Part shown: positions 8,565 to 16,925 of the stretch, one piece after another
Position numbering within the stretch: position 1 is the stretch's first letter
How the letters are laid out: every line of letters starts with the position of its first letter
Assembly: GCF_900129235.1 (NCBI RefSeq)
Contig: NZ_FQUV01000005.1
Span: 62,001 to 126,000 of the forward strand
Direction: 5' to 3'
Origin: Litoreibacter ascidiaceicola
Lineage (GTDB): Bacteria; Pseudomonadota; Alphaproteobacteria; Rhodobacterales; Rhodobacteraceae
DNA length: 64,000 bases
The notes under the pieces: model-generated
Databases searched by the model: none
Seen by the model: the letters and a program-made list of their open reading frames with translations, nothing else
What the model was told of the DNA's origin: nothing
Program-made: the position numbers and the translations under genes

Positions 8565-9407
8565 TTATTCGTCGCCACCCAAGTCGGACCAGATATCTTC
8601 AACCCAACCTTTGATTTGCAGCGATTCCTCCCAGCGGTTAGACAGCTCTTTGCCGTCCGCGCCCGTCATCGCGTATTCGGGCGGGCCAAGCTCGCACAGG
8701 AAGATGCAGTCGCCGGTTGCGTTGCGGTCGCGCCAGCTTGTCATGCCCTCGCGCCACCAGGTTTTGAACAGCTCGACCCATTTCTGGTGCTGCGGGAAAT
8801 CCAGCGGCAACTGGATTTGCTGGCGGGACGCGACGCGGCCCTGAAAACTGTCGGAGCGTTCGAGAACGCGACTGATCAGGCCAAGGTCGTGGTCGGATAG
8901 TGGATACCAGAATTCGCGGTCCACGACGTAGTGGCTGAGGTCGGCGCAGACCCGCATATCGGGGATGCGGCCCAGAAGTTGCAGCATGGTGTAGAGGTCA
9001 TTGGTGATGCAGTTGCGGTGAGTCTCGAACTGGATCGGCATGCCGATTTTGTCGGACATCTCCATCCACGTCTCGATCACCGGCACCATGTCATCAAGTG
9101 CAATCGGCATGACCTGCCCGATGACGTCGACAAACGGCGCGCCGAAGTCCTTGGCCATTTTCAGCGTGTCTTCGAGGCTTTCCACCGTCTTGGGGAAGGC
9201 GACGATCAGGGGGGTGAGGTTGTTGCGCTCCATATGCGGGCGGACGGCGTGCGCGACCTCCACATCGGACGCGCCCAGATCAATCGCCATGCCGTCGAAG
9301 CCCGCGCCCGCGACCATGTCGCAGACCTGATCGTAGGGCAGTTTCACCCCCGTCTGGTCATGCGGCTGCATCGCCCAGAGGGAGGTGTAGACCTGTAGCC
9401 GCCTCAT
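8565..9407 (-). CDS. TIM-barrel sugar-phosphate isomerase/epimerase-like protein
   Basis: This 280-residue protein has the xylose-isomerase-like (AP endonuclease 2) TIM-barrel fold. Likely metal ligands are visible in IQFETHRN (Glu and His) and CADLSHYVV (Asp and His). The family acts on sugars, hydroxypyruvate, inositols and similar small molecules. Its ATG overlaps the stop of the desaturase gene by 4 bases (ATGA), so the two are translationally coupled. Substrate cannot be read from sequence; proximity to D-amino acid genes may or may not be meaningful. Confidence 0.8.
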   Translation of the reverse strand: MRRLQVYTSLWAMQPHDQTGVKLPYDQVCDMVAGAGFDGMAIDLGASDVEVAHAVRPHMERNNLTPLIVAFPKTVESLEDTLKMAKDFGAPFVDVIGQVMPIALDDMVPVIETWMEMSDKIGMPIQFETHRNCITNDLYTMLQLLGRIPDMRVCADLSHYVVDREFWYPLSDHDLGLISRVLERSDSFQGRVASRQQIQLPLDFPQHQKWVELFKTWWREGMTSWRDRNATGDCIFLCELGPPEYAMTGADGKELSNRWEESLQIKGWVEDIWSDLGGDE

Positions 9408-10387
9408 TCAGCCGGTATCCGCGCGGCGCGGCCGCCGGAGGTGGGGACGACCCAGACCTCGTCCATCGGGTATTGGCTTTCGTCTTTTGCCATCAACTTG
9501 CGGATCACCTCGATCTGGAATTCGATCCAGCCCATGCGATGCACCTCGCCCGCTTGCGCTTCGATTTTTTCGTTCAAGTCCCGCAGCTTCCAGAACGGTA
9601 CGGCGGGGAAGACGTGGTGCGCGGTGTGGTAAGGCATTTGCCAGCACAGCCAGCGGATCACGGCGTTGGTGCGGGTCGAACGGGTGTTCTCCAGGATGTC
9701 ATCCTCGTGGCTCAGGCCCAGATGTTCGATGGTGTTTTGCAACTGATGGATGGGCTTGGTCAGCACCATTGGCAGCAGCCAGAATGTAACGGCGACCCAA
9801 GAGCCGGCAGCGATGGAGAGGACGGCAATCAAGGCGTAGAGGGCGACGTGAATACGCGCCTCGCGGATGATCTTGGACTCTTCCTCGGCGCGGATGAACG
9901 GCTCCAGAATGATCCCGCGGGCGCGGCGAATGTTGCCGAAAATGCGGTTGCGCCAATAGGTGATGCCGCTGAGCCAGAGCAGGTAGGTGGTCAGCGTATA
10001 GGGCTCGCGGACCAACTCGCCGTCGCGCTCCCAATCCTGCGTATAGGTGTGGTGGGCGAAGTGCATCACCTGATCAAAGTCACGCGGGAACAGCTGGATG
10101 AAGCCGATGATGCGCCCGAACACCTCGTTTGCCCTGCGGGTTTTGAAGACGGTGGCATGGCTAAGTTCGTGCTGCGCCGCATAGAGGACGTTCAGCAAAA
10201 TGCCGAGTGCCGCGCCGGTGAGCCAAACCCAAGCAGTGCCCATGGCTTGCGCGTGGAGAATGACCACGAGGGCAATCGCACCGAGATGGCTGGCCATCTG
10301 CATGGCACCCTTCAGGTCGGACCGTTCGTTGAGCGCGCGGAGTTCCTGAGGCGTGACGAGTTTGCGGCGTGAGAAGCTGGCTTCCAT
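9404..10387 (-). CDS. fatty acid desaturase-family membrane di-iron enzyme
   Basis: The 327-residue membrane protein has the histidine boxes of the fatty acid desaturase/alkane hydroxylase superfamily: HELSH, HFAHHTYTQD, HLGLSH and HTAHHVFP. Hydrophobic segments lie between them, notably about residues 30-75 and 175-205. These histidines would bind two irons and use O2 to desaturate or hydroxylate an acyl chain. It is the first gene of the minus-strand run and diverges from a LysR gene across 80 bases. Substrate is unknown. Confidence 0.85.
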   Translation of the reverse strand: MEASFSRRKLVTPQELRALNERSDLKGAMQMASHLGAIALVVILHAQAMGTAWVWLTGAALGILLNVLYAAQHELSHATVFKTRRANEVFGRIIGFIQLFPRDFDQVMHFAHHTYTQDWERDGELVREPYTLTTYLLWLSGITYWRNRIFGNIRRARGIILEPFIRAEEESKIIREARIHVALYALIAVLSIAAGSWVAVTFWLLPMVLTKPIHQLQNTIEHLGLSHEDDILENTRSTRTNAVIRWLCWQMPYHTAHHVFPAVPFWKLRDLNEKIEAQAGEVHRMGWIEFQIEVIRKLMAKDESQYPMDEVWVVPTSGGRAARIPAE

Positions 10388-10441
10388 GAATTGTCCCCAT
10401 CTAAAAGTAAGGCGCCAGTTTGACCTGTATTTTTTCTCATG

Positions 10442-10471
10442 TCATACGATAATTATTCAGCTATCGCATGA
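10442..10471. promoter_or_regulatory. inverted repeat between desaturase and lysR genes
   Basis: TCATACGATA and TATCGCATGA form 10-base arms with one mismatch and a 10-base spacer. The right arm includes the LysR start codon. The site fits a LysR-type operator in a divergent promoter, with autorepression as the simplest reading. Confidence 0.5.
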
Positions 10472-11337
10472 AATGGATTCATATACCGATCCCGTCGACC
10501 TCTGCCCTGCGCGCCTTGGTGACGCTGACCCGTACCGGCTCCATCACCGGCACGGCGGAGGCATTGTCGGTGACGCAGTCCGCGATCAGCCATAAATTGA
10601 AGGCTTTGGAGGAGCAGTTGGGTTTCCCGCTGATCCGCCGCGAAGGGCGCGGAGTGCGGCTGACGGAGCGCGCGCGCCAATATATATCGGAGATCGGCCC
10701 CGCCCTTGAGGTGCTTGCACGCGCGTCGCAAACGCAGGCCCTGACCGGATCGCTGACTTTAAACGTCGCCTCCGGCTTCGCCGCTAGCTGGCTTGCCCCG
10801 CGCATCGGTGGATTTCTGGCCAAGCATCCCGGCGTTGCGCTTCGGATCAACACCCCGCGTGGCTATGGTGACTTGGGCGCGCGGCGAAACGATCTCTACA
10901 TCAGCTTCCTGCTTCCTGACGAGGTGCCGCCGGGGTCTACCAAGCTCGTCGATGTCGGGTTCTTTCCAGTCGCTGCCCCGTCCATGGTCGGCGGGCAAAT
11001 GGTGCATGATGCCACCGCCTTAACCCGATTTCCCTTGCTGCATCTCGACAACCGTCAGGACTGGCAACGCTGGATCAGCGCGGCAGGTAGTACTAAAACA
11101 CCCGATGCCGGTGTGGTGTTTCAGGATTTGCAAATCATGGAGATGGCCGCGAAGGCCGGACAGGGTGTATCGCTGGGCGACCGCCTGACCAGTCGTGCGG
11201 CGATGGAGCGGGGGGAGTTGATGCAGGTGCATCCGTTCGAGCTTCCGTCACCCCGCGCCTACTGGCTGGTGCATGGTAATGCACTGCCCAGCGAGAGCGC
11301 GCGGGCGTTCGAAGCGTGGTTGCTGGCGGAGCTTTAG
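10468..11337 (+). CDS. LysR-family transcriptional regulator
   Basis: The 289-residue protein has the N-terminal winged helix-turn-helix of LysR regulators (SITGTAEALSVTQSAISHKLKALEEQLG, about residues 26-53). A periplasmic-binding-like effector domain follows. The overall look is GcvA-like. It diverges from the desaturase, isomerase, dgcN, dgcA, dat run and is its best candidate regulator; a LysR regulator (DgcR) has been described for D-glutamate genes in other marine bacteria. No clear ribosome site precedes the ATG, so a leaderless or weakly translated message is possible. Confidence 0.9.
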   Translation: MKWIHIPIPSTSALRALVTLTRTGSITGTAEALSVTQSAISHKLKALEEQLGFPLIRREGRGVRLTERARQYISEIGPALEVLARASQTQALTGSLTLNVASGFAASWLAPRIGGFLAKHPGVALRINTPRGYGDLGARRNDLYISFLLPDEVPPGSTKLVDVGFFPVAAPSMVGGQMVHDATALTRFPLLHLDNRQDWQRWISAAGSTKTPDAGVVFQDLQIMEMAAKAGQGVSLGDRLTSRAAMERGELMQVHPFELPSPRAYWLVHGNALPSESARAFEAWLLAEL

Positions 11338-11684
11338 TGGCTCGGCAAAAGAGCGACCGGCGCGTCCTCTTCCTGCACGAAGTCCAGCGCGGGGCCTTTG
11401 GCGGTTGCGGTATTGCGCTTGAATTCGAACACAACGGCTTCGCCGTCGAATGACGTAGCGACGACCAGAGCCTGATACAAATGACGCGACCCATCGTAGA
11501 TGTCGACAAGACCACGCAAGCGCGGCGCAAGCTCCCGCTCGATCGCAAAATTGCTGCTGGTCAGGCGCACCAAGGGGATCATATCCTCCCCCGATTGCAC
11601 GCGAAGGCGGGTCTTTTTGGAGGCGGCTTTCAGCCGCGCCTTAGCCAATCCGTCTTCAATGTCTTTGGGCAAAAATTCGATCAT
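11334..11684 (-). CDS. conserved hypothetical protein
   Basis: This 116-residue soluble protein has no signal peptide. It has a basic N-terminal helix (KDIEDGLAKARLKAASKKTRLRV) and a beta-rich middle with LYQALVVATSFDGEAVVFEFKR. It converges on the LysR gene, overlapping its stop by 4 bases, and lies upstream of cobM in the same direction but 75 bases away. GGAGAG lies about 15 bases before the ATG. No function recognised. Confidence 0.65.
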   Translation of the reverse strand: MIEFLPKDIEDGLAKARLKAASKKTRLRVQSGEDMIPLVRLTSSNFAIERELAPRLRGLVDIYDGSRHLYQALVVATSFDGEAVVFEFKRNTATAKGPALDFVQEEDAPVALLPSH

Positions 11685-11758
11685 CGCAGCGATTCCTTTA
11701 CTCTCCCTCGGGGAATATTGAGCATCGAACCCGTTAACATCAAGTTTTTACGACAATT

Positions 11759-12529
11759 TTATGAAACTTTGACCTTCGGGCGCAGCACATGGGGCGTTTC
11801 GGGATCGTACAAAGCGCTGTCCCGGAAGTCCTTCACCTCCGCCAATGCGGGGCCAACGAGGATCAGCGCGGTGCGGGTAATCTTCTCGGCACGGACCTTT
11901 TCGCGGATGTCTTTGAGCGTGCCGCGCAGGTAAAGCTCGTCAGGCCACGAGGCACGATAGGCGACGATCACGGGACAGTCCTCGCCGTAGTACGGGATCA
12001 ACTGGCGCTCGATCTCGCGCAGCGCGCGGATGCCCAGATGGATCGCCAAAGTGGCGCCTGTGCGGGCGAAGTTTTCCAGCGTTTCACCTGCGGGCATGGA
12101 GGTCGATTTCATCGACATACGCGTCAGCACGATGGATTGCGCGATTTCCGGCACGGTCAATTCCTGCCCCAACGCGGCGGCGGCAGCGGCATAGGCCGGG
12201 ACGCCCGGAATAATCTCGTAAGGGATACCCTCGGTTTTCAGGCGGCGGATTTGCTCGGCAATAGCCCCGTATAGTGACGGGTCACCGGAATGGACGCGGG
12301 CGACGTCTTGGCCTTTGGCGTGGGCCGCGACGATCTCAGCGTGGGTATCGTCCAACGTCATGGGCGCGGTGTCCATGACGCGCGCGCCGTCGGGTGCGCC
12401 CGCGACGACCTGTTCGGGAACCAACGAACCCGCGTAGAGACACACTGGGCAGCGGGCGATGGTTTTCTGCGCCTTGATGGTCAGCAGCTCGGGATCACCG
12501 GGGCCTGCGCCAATGAAGTATACGGTCAT
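11759..12529 (-). CDS. cobM: precorrin-4 C11-methyltransferase
   Basis: This SAM-dependent enzyme methylates carbon 11 of the corrin ring during cobalamin synthesis. The 256-residue product has the tetrapyrrole methylase fold: YFIGAGPGDPELLT at the start, RVHSGDPSLYGAI, and EIIPGVPAYAAAAAALG. It is the last gene of the cobH-cobL-cobI-cobJ-cobM run and its ATG overlaps the cbiG-cobJ stop by 4 bases. Whether it acts on metal-free or cobalt-containing substrate depends on the route used (see cbiX and the cbiG-cobJ fusion). Confidence 0.95.
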   Translation of the reverse strand: MTVYFIGAGPGDPELLTIKAQKTIARCPVCLYAGSLVPEQVVAGAPDGARVMDTAPMTLDDTHAEIVAAHAKGQDVARVHSGDPSLYGAIAEQIRRLKTEGIPYEIIPGVPAYAAAAAALGQELTVPEIAQSIVLTRMSMKSTSMPAGETLENFARTGATLAIHLGIRALREIERQLIPYYGEDCPVIVAYRASWPDELYLRGTLKDIREKVRAEKITRTALILVGPALAEVKDFRDSALYDPETPHVLRPKVKVS

Positions 12530-14337
12530 AGGTCAGTTCCTGTTTTGGCCAAATCGCCGTCAATTTTGCGCGCATAGCCGCGCGGGGTATACATGCGCGG
12601 GCCTTCGCCCAGCTGCGCCAGTTTGGAGTGGCTGGAGCCGACCAGCACGACGGTCAGCATGTCGACCTCGTCGACCTCCAATTCGTCCAAGCGGCGGTAG
12701 CGCACGTGTTCTTCGGGGCGGCCCAGCGACGATGCCAGCATGACCGGCGTGTCGGCGGGGCGGTGTTTCAGCAGGATGTCCCGCGACTCGGCCAAAAGCG
12801 TGCGGCGGCGCATGGAGACGGGGTTGTAGAAGGCGATGACGAAGTCGCCTTCGGCGGCGGCGTGCAGGCGTTTGACAATGTCCTCGCGTGGGGTCAGCAG
12901 ATCCGACAGCGAGATGGCGCAGAAGTCGTGACCCAAGGGTGCGCCCGCGCGGGCAGCGGCGCCTTGCAAGGCCGAGACACCGGGGGTGGAGACGACTTCA
13001 ACACGGCGTGCGGCGTCGGTGACGCCGAGGTCTTCTGGGCTACGGTCGAGCAGTTCGAACACCAGCGCGCCCATGGCGTAGATGCCCGCGTCGCCGGAGC
13101 AGATCAACGCCACGTTGCGGCCCTCGCCCGCGCGCTCCAGCGCGTAGCGGCAGCGGTCTTCCTCGCCTCCCAACGGGAAGTCGGAGCGATGCTTGCCGTA
13201 AGCCAGCGGTCCGAGCAGGTCGATATAGAGGCCGTAGCCGACCAGCTCTTCGGCCTCGTTTACAAGTTGCGACGCCTCGGGCGTACGCCACGAATGCTGG
13301 CCCGGACCGATGCCGATGATCGACAGCTTGCCGCGTGCGCGACCGCGCAGTTCGGTGATGGGCTGGGGGGCCAATGCTACAGCGCAGGTGGCGTTTTTGG
13401 TTTTGTGCTTGGGCGCAATCAGGGTGGCCGTGTCGCCCGCCCCTGCCAGTGCTGCGGCCTCAGACACGCCATGTGTGCCGACCTCGGCGAAGACCACATC
13501 GGACGGGTTTTGCAGGCGCGGGGTCTCTGCCTCCAGCGTCGCAGCGTCGAAGACGCGCACGGGGATGTCGAGCGCGCGGGACAAGGCATGGACGGCGGGC
13601 TCGTCGGCTTTAAGGTCCAGCGTGTAGATCGCCTTGAGCGCGGCTGGCGCGATGTTGGCCTCGATTAGGGTTTTCATAACGAGGTCGTGCAATTCTTCCG
13701 GTGCGCAATTGCGGGCGCAGCCTACGCCAAGGGTGGCCTGCTGCGGGTGGAACACGAGGTCTGCCGTGGCGGGTGCCGTGGTGCAGGCGATGGTCACAGC
13801 GTCGCCTTTGGGCAGGTCCGCCAGCCACGGGGTGTTGCCTTCTATGGTTGCACCTGCGCCGGAGAGCAGCTTGGCCATGACGTCTTTGGCGTTTTCGGGG
13901 TTGGCGAGGCGGTAGCCTGCGGGCGGCTCGTCGAGTGCCACGCCAAGCGCCACGTCGCCTGCGGTGGTGACGGCAGCGGTGGCACCCAAGGCTTGAGCGA
14001 TTTGCGCGGCCAGACGGTTCGCGCCACGGTGACCGCCCAAGAGCGGCACCACCACTGCGCCGTCATCGGAGACGGACAGCACGGGCGGCTCGGCGGTTTT
14101 ATCGGCCAGCACGGGGGCGACGGCGCGGATCAGGATGCCAGAGGCACAGACGCCGATGATTGGAGTGCCTGCTTGAAACAACATCCGCGTGTGATCCAGC
14201 GCGTTGGCGAAGAACACATCCGCCTGATCCACGCGGGTTTCGCGGCCATGCACGGGGGCGTCCAGCAGCTTGGCGATGCGGTGTGCGGTGGCCTCGCCCG
14301 CGCGGTTGAGGCACAGGATGACGGGTTTTACAGCCAT
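12526..14337 (-). CDS. cobJ: CbiG-CobJ fusion (acetaldehyde-releasing lactonase plus C17-methyltransferase)
   Basis: This 603-residue fusion carries two B12 enzymes. Residues 1 to about 335 hold the complete CbiG layout: N-terminal domain with GVCASGILIRAV and LLGGHRGANRLA, a linker, and the C-terminal CobE-like domain with GVGCARNC and FAEVGTHGVSEAAAL. From about residue 337 (SIIGIGPGQ) the CobJ/CbiH tetrapyrrole methylase follows, with CSGDAGIYAMGALV and VVSTPGVSALQGAAARAG. CobJ contracts the ring and methylates C17; CbiG in cobalt-first pathways opens the lactone and releases acetaldehyde. Fusing them would channel the intermediate. It overlaps cobI by 10 bases. Confidence 0.92.
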   Translation of the reverse strand: MAVKPVILCLNRAGEATAHRIAKLLDAPVHGRETRVDQADVFFANALDHTRMLFQAGTPIIGVCASGILIRAVAPVLADKTAEPPVLSVSDDGAVVVPLLGGHRGANRLAAQIAQALGATAAVTTAGDVALGVALDEPPAGYRLANPENAKDVMAKLLSGAGATIEGNTPWLADLPKGDAVTIACTTAPATADLVFHPQQATLGVGCARNCAPEELHDLVMKTLIEANIAPAALKAIYTLDLKADEPAVHALSRALDIPVRVFDAATLEAETPRLQNPSDVVFAEVGTHGVSEAAALAGAGDTATLIAPKHKTKNATCAVALAPQPITELRGRARGKLSIIGIGPGQHSWRTPEASQLVNEAEELVGYGLYIDLLGPLAYGKHRSDFPLGGEEDRCRYALERAGEGRNVALICSGDAGIYAMGALVFELLDRSPEDLGVTDAARRVEVVSTPGVSALQGAAARAGAPLGHDFCAISLSDLLTPREDIVKRLHAAAEGDFVIAFYNPVSMRRRTLLAESRDILLKHRPADTPVMLASSLGRPEEHVRYRRLDELEVDEVDMLTVVLVGSSHSKLAQLGEGPRMYTPRGYARKIDGDLAKTGTDL

Positions 14338-15029
14338 GGATCGGCCCCTTTGGTCAGCAGAATAATTGAGAAATACGGCGCTTTTTCAGGCGCTTGAGAG
14401 AGCGGCAAAACCACCTCTTCTGGCAGCGTGGCGCGTTCGACATACATGGCTTGATCAGTCAGCCCGAGGTCGTCGATCACGGCGCGGATCTTGGGCAAGT
14501 GACGACCGACCTTCATGATGACAACGCTTTCCGCCCCGTCGATGCGGGTGCGCAGTTCGTCTTCGGGCAGAGGGCCGGGCAGGATCGTCAGGCGTTCGTT
14601 GCGGGCGGCAAGCGGCATCGCGGCGCGGGCGGCGCAGGCGGTGACGGAGGTGACGCCGGGGATGATTTGCGTGTCGAAGCGACTGGAGAGCCGCGCGAAG
14701 AGATACATGAACGAGCCGTAGAAAAACGGATCGCCTTCGCACAGGCAGACGACGTCTTCGCCGGTTTCCAGCACTGCGGCGATTTCCGCAGCGCCGGTGT
14801 CGTAGGCGTCCTGGGCGGGCTGGCGTTCGGTGCTCATCGGCACGTCCATGCGGATCTCATTGGTGCCTTTTGCAATGAGGTCTGCCGCGATTGAGCGGGC
14901 GAAACTGTCGCCGCCCGCCAGCGTCGGATAGGCGATGGTGGTCGCATTTTCGATCAGGCGCGCGGCCTTGAGGGTGATCAACTCAGGGTCACCGGGGCCG
15001 AGGCCGACGCCATAGAGCGTGCCGCTCAT
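14328..15029 (-). CDS. cobI: precorrin-2 C20-methyltransferase
   Basis: This SAM-dependent enzyme methylates precorrin-2 at C20, which commits it to cobalamin. The 233-residue product starts MSGTLYGVGLGPGDPELITLKA and has CEGDPFFYGSFMYLF and IIPGVTSVTACAA, typical of CobI. I chose the ATG at 15027-15029 because it forms the ATGA overlap with the cobL stop and gives the family N-terminus; an in-frame ATG 18 bases earlier lies inside cobL. Confidence 0.95.
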   Translation of the reverse strand: MSGTLYGVGLGPGDPELITLKAARLIENATTIAYPTLAGGDSFARSIAADLIAKGTNEIRMDVPMSTERQPAQDAYDTGAAEIAAVLETGEDVVCLCEGDPFFYGSFMYLFARLSSRFDTQIIPGVTSVTACAARAAMPLAARNERLTILPGPLPEDELRTRIDGAESVVIMKVGRHLPKIRAVIDDLGLTDQAMYVERATLPEEVVLPLSQAPEKAPYFSIILLTKGADPWL

Positions 15030-16228
15030 CGCTTCACCAAGCTCCATTGGGTGACGGTCATCGACGGGCGCCAGCCTGTCAGGCGGCCGACGGGTTCGGC
15101 GCGTTGCACGCTGATTTTCACCAGATCGCCGCCGTGTTTCTTGTGCAGGTCAATGAGTATCGCCTCGCTTTCCAGCGTCACGGCGTTGGCGACCAAACGA
15201 CCCAGTGGGCGCAGGTTGTTCCAAGCGATGTTGAAGGTCTCGTGGCTGAGACCGCCGCCGATGAAGATCGCATCGGGCGCGTCGAGGCCGTGCAGGGCTG
15301 CGGGAACTTCGCCGTCGATCAGCTCCAGCTTGGGGGCACCAAGAGCCAGCGCGTTTTCGGCAGCCATGGCGCGGCGGTCGGCACGAGGCTCGATCCCCAG
15401 CGCTCGGGCATAGCGCGCCGCGCGCATCCATTCGATCGCGACGGAGCCGGAGCCTGTGCCGATATCCCAGAGCAGCGCACCACGCATGGGCATCAGCTTG
15501 GCAACTGTCGCGGCGCGGACCTCTTGCTTGGTCATAGTGCCGTCAGACTGGAACAGGCTGTCATCCAACCCCGGCACGCGCGGCAAAAGCGCCGCATCGG
15601 GGGCGGCGATGCAATGCACGGCGAGCGTATTGAAGGCGGGCACCTCGTGGGACCAATCGGCGGCGGTGCCATCGAAGCGTTGTTCTTTGTCGCCGCCCAT
15701 GGAGGCCAGCACGGTCATCTGCGACTGGCCAAAACCACGCTCCGTCAGGAACTTGGCGATTTGCGCAGGGGTGTCCGCGCCGGTGGTCAGAATAATCAAG
15801 CGCTGGTCAGGCTGGATGAACGCCACCATCTGCTGCACGGGGCGGCCATGCACGGTGAGGGTTTCGACGTCGGCGAGGCTCCAGCCCATGCGGGCGGCGG
15901 TCAGTTGAAAAGCCGACAGTTGCGGGTGGTAGACGATTTGCGACGGGTCGATGGAGCGCCCGATGCGCGCCCCGACCGAGAACCAGAGCGGATCGCCGGT
16001 GGCCAGCACCACGACGCGCTTGCCATTGTAGCTTTGCAGCGTCTCGATCAGTGCGTCGAAGGGCGATGGCCACGCCACGCGGGAGGCGGTGATGTTGTCA
16101 GACAACTGGTGGTGGCGATCCCCGCCGATGATGACTTCCGCCGCCTCGACCACCGCGCGGGTGACGGGGGTGAGACCGTCCATGCCGTCCTCGCCAATGC
16201 CGACGATGTGGAGCCATTTATCGGTCAC
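15026..16228 (-). CDS. cobL: precorrin-6Y C5,15-methyltransferase (decarboxylating)
   Basis: This bifunctional 400-residue enzyme combines a CbiE domain (about 1-190; starts WLHIVGIGEDGMDGL, with VVLATGDPLWFSVGARIGR) and a CbiT domain (about 215-400; MRGALLWDIGTGSGSVAIEW is the SAM-binding motif). It methylates C5 and C15 and decarboxylates the C12 acetate. The fused form is the one seen in the CobL type. The ATG overlaps the cobH stop by 4 bases. Confidence 0.96.
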   Translation of the reverse strand: MTDKWLHIVGIGEDGMDGLTPVTRAVVEAAEVIIGGDRHHQLSDNITASRVAWPSPFDALIETLQSYNGKRVVVLATGDPLWFSVGARIGRSIDPSQIVYHPQLSAFQLTAARMGWSLADVETLTVHGRPVQQMVAFIQPDQRLIILTTGADTPAQIAKFLTERGFGQSQMTVLASMGGDKEQRFDGTAADWSHEVPAFNTLAVHCIAAPDAALLPRVPGLDDSLFQSDGTMTKQEVRAATVAKLMPMRGALLWDIGTGSGSVAIEWMRAARYARALGIEPRADRRAMAAENALALGAPKLELIDGEVPAALHGLDAPDAIFIGGGLSHETFNIAWNNLRPLGRLVANAVTLESEAILIDLHKKHGGDLVKISVQRAEPVGRLTGWRPSMTVTQWSLVKR

Positions 16229-16863
16229 GTTTGATCCTCCGGCAGGCCAGCGGCAAGGGCATTAACGGCGGCGGATGCAAGGGCGGAGCCGCCTTTGCGG
16301 CCTCTGAGGGCGACGAATTCGCAGCCGCGCGGGTTGGCGGCAAGTTCTGCCTTGGACTCAGCTGCGCCGACAAAGCCCACGGGGAAACCGAGGATCACAG
16401 CGGGCTTTGGGAAGCCCTGATCGATGAGGTCCAGCAGGTGGAACAAGGCGGTCGGCGCGTTCCCGATGGCAACGACCGCGCCTGCGATATGCGGCTCCCA
16501 CAATTCCACCGCCGCGGCCGACCTTGTGTTGCGCATCGCGGCAGCGCGGTCGGGGGTGGAGGGGTCGTTGAGGGTCACGATGACCTCGTTTTCCGCGGGC
16601 AGGTAGCGGCGGATGATGCCTGCGCCGACCATTTCGCAATCGCACAGGATCGGTTTGCCAGCGGCGAGCGCATGATGGCCTGCGGTATAGGCGTTATCCG
16701 AGAAAGCCAAACGGTCCGCGATTTCGACCATGCCGCAGGCGTGGATCACCCGTGTCGCGAGACAGTCGAGACCGTTCGGGAAACGGTCCAGATTGGCCTC
16801 GGCGCGGACCGTGGCGAAGCTTTGGGCGTAGATCGCCGAAGGGTCTTTTTCGTAGGGTCTCAC
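16225..16863 (-). CDS. cobH: precorrin-8X methylmutase
   Basis: This 212-residue enzyme moves the methyl group from C11 to C12 and gives hydrogenobyrinic acid (or its cobalt form). The catalytic histidine is His41 in RVIHACGMVEI. ILCDCEMVGAG and ILGFPVGFVGAAESK are family hallmarks. It is the second structural gene of the run, separated from cbiX by 62 bases that contain one copy of a 34-base repeat. Confidence 0.96.
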   Translation of the reverse strand: MRPYEKDPSAIYAQSFATVRAEANLDRFPNGLDCLATRVIHACGMVEIADRLAFSDNAYTAGHHALAAGKPILCDCEMVGAGIIRRYLPAENEVIVTLNDPSTPDRAAAMRNTRSAAAVELWEPHIAGAVVAIGNAPTALFHLLDLIDQGFPKPAVILGFPVGFVGAAESKAELAANPRGCEFVALRGRKGGSALASAAVNALAAGLPEDQT

Positions 16864-16889
16864 GGGCGTTCTCGGGTTGTGAGGGCGGA

Positions 16890-16923
16890 GCCTCCGGCGG
16901 GAATATTTTGACCAAGATGAAAC
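16890..16923. repeat. 34-base dispersed repeat, copy 1 (cbiX-cobH gap)
   Basis: Read along the cbiX-cobH transcript it begins GTTTCATCTTGG and ends TATTCCCGCCGGAGGC. It lies 2 bases past the cbiX stop. Three more copies lie at 31368-31401, 36223-36256 and 36296-36329. Confidence 0.9.
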
Positions 16924-16925
16924 AG

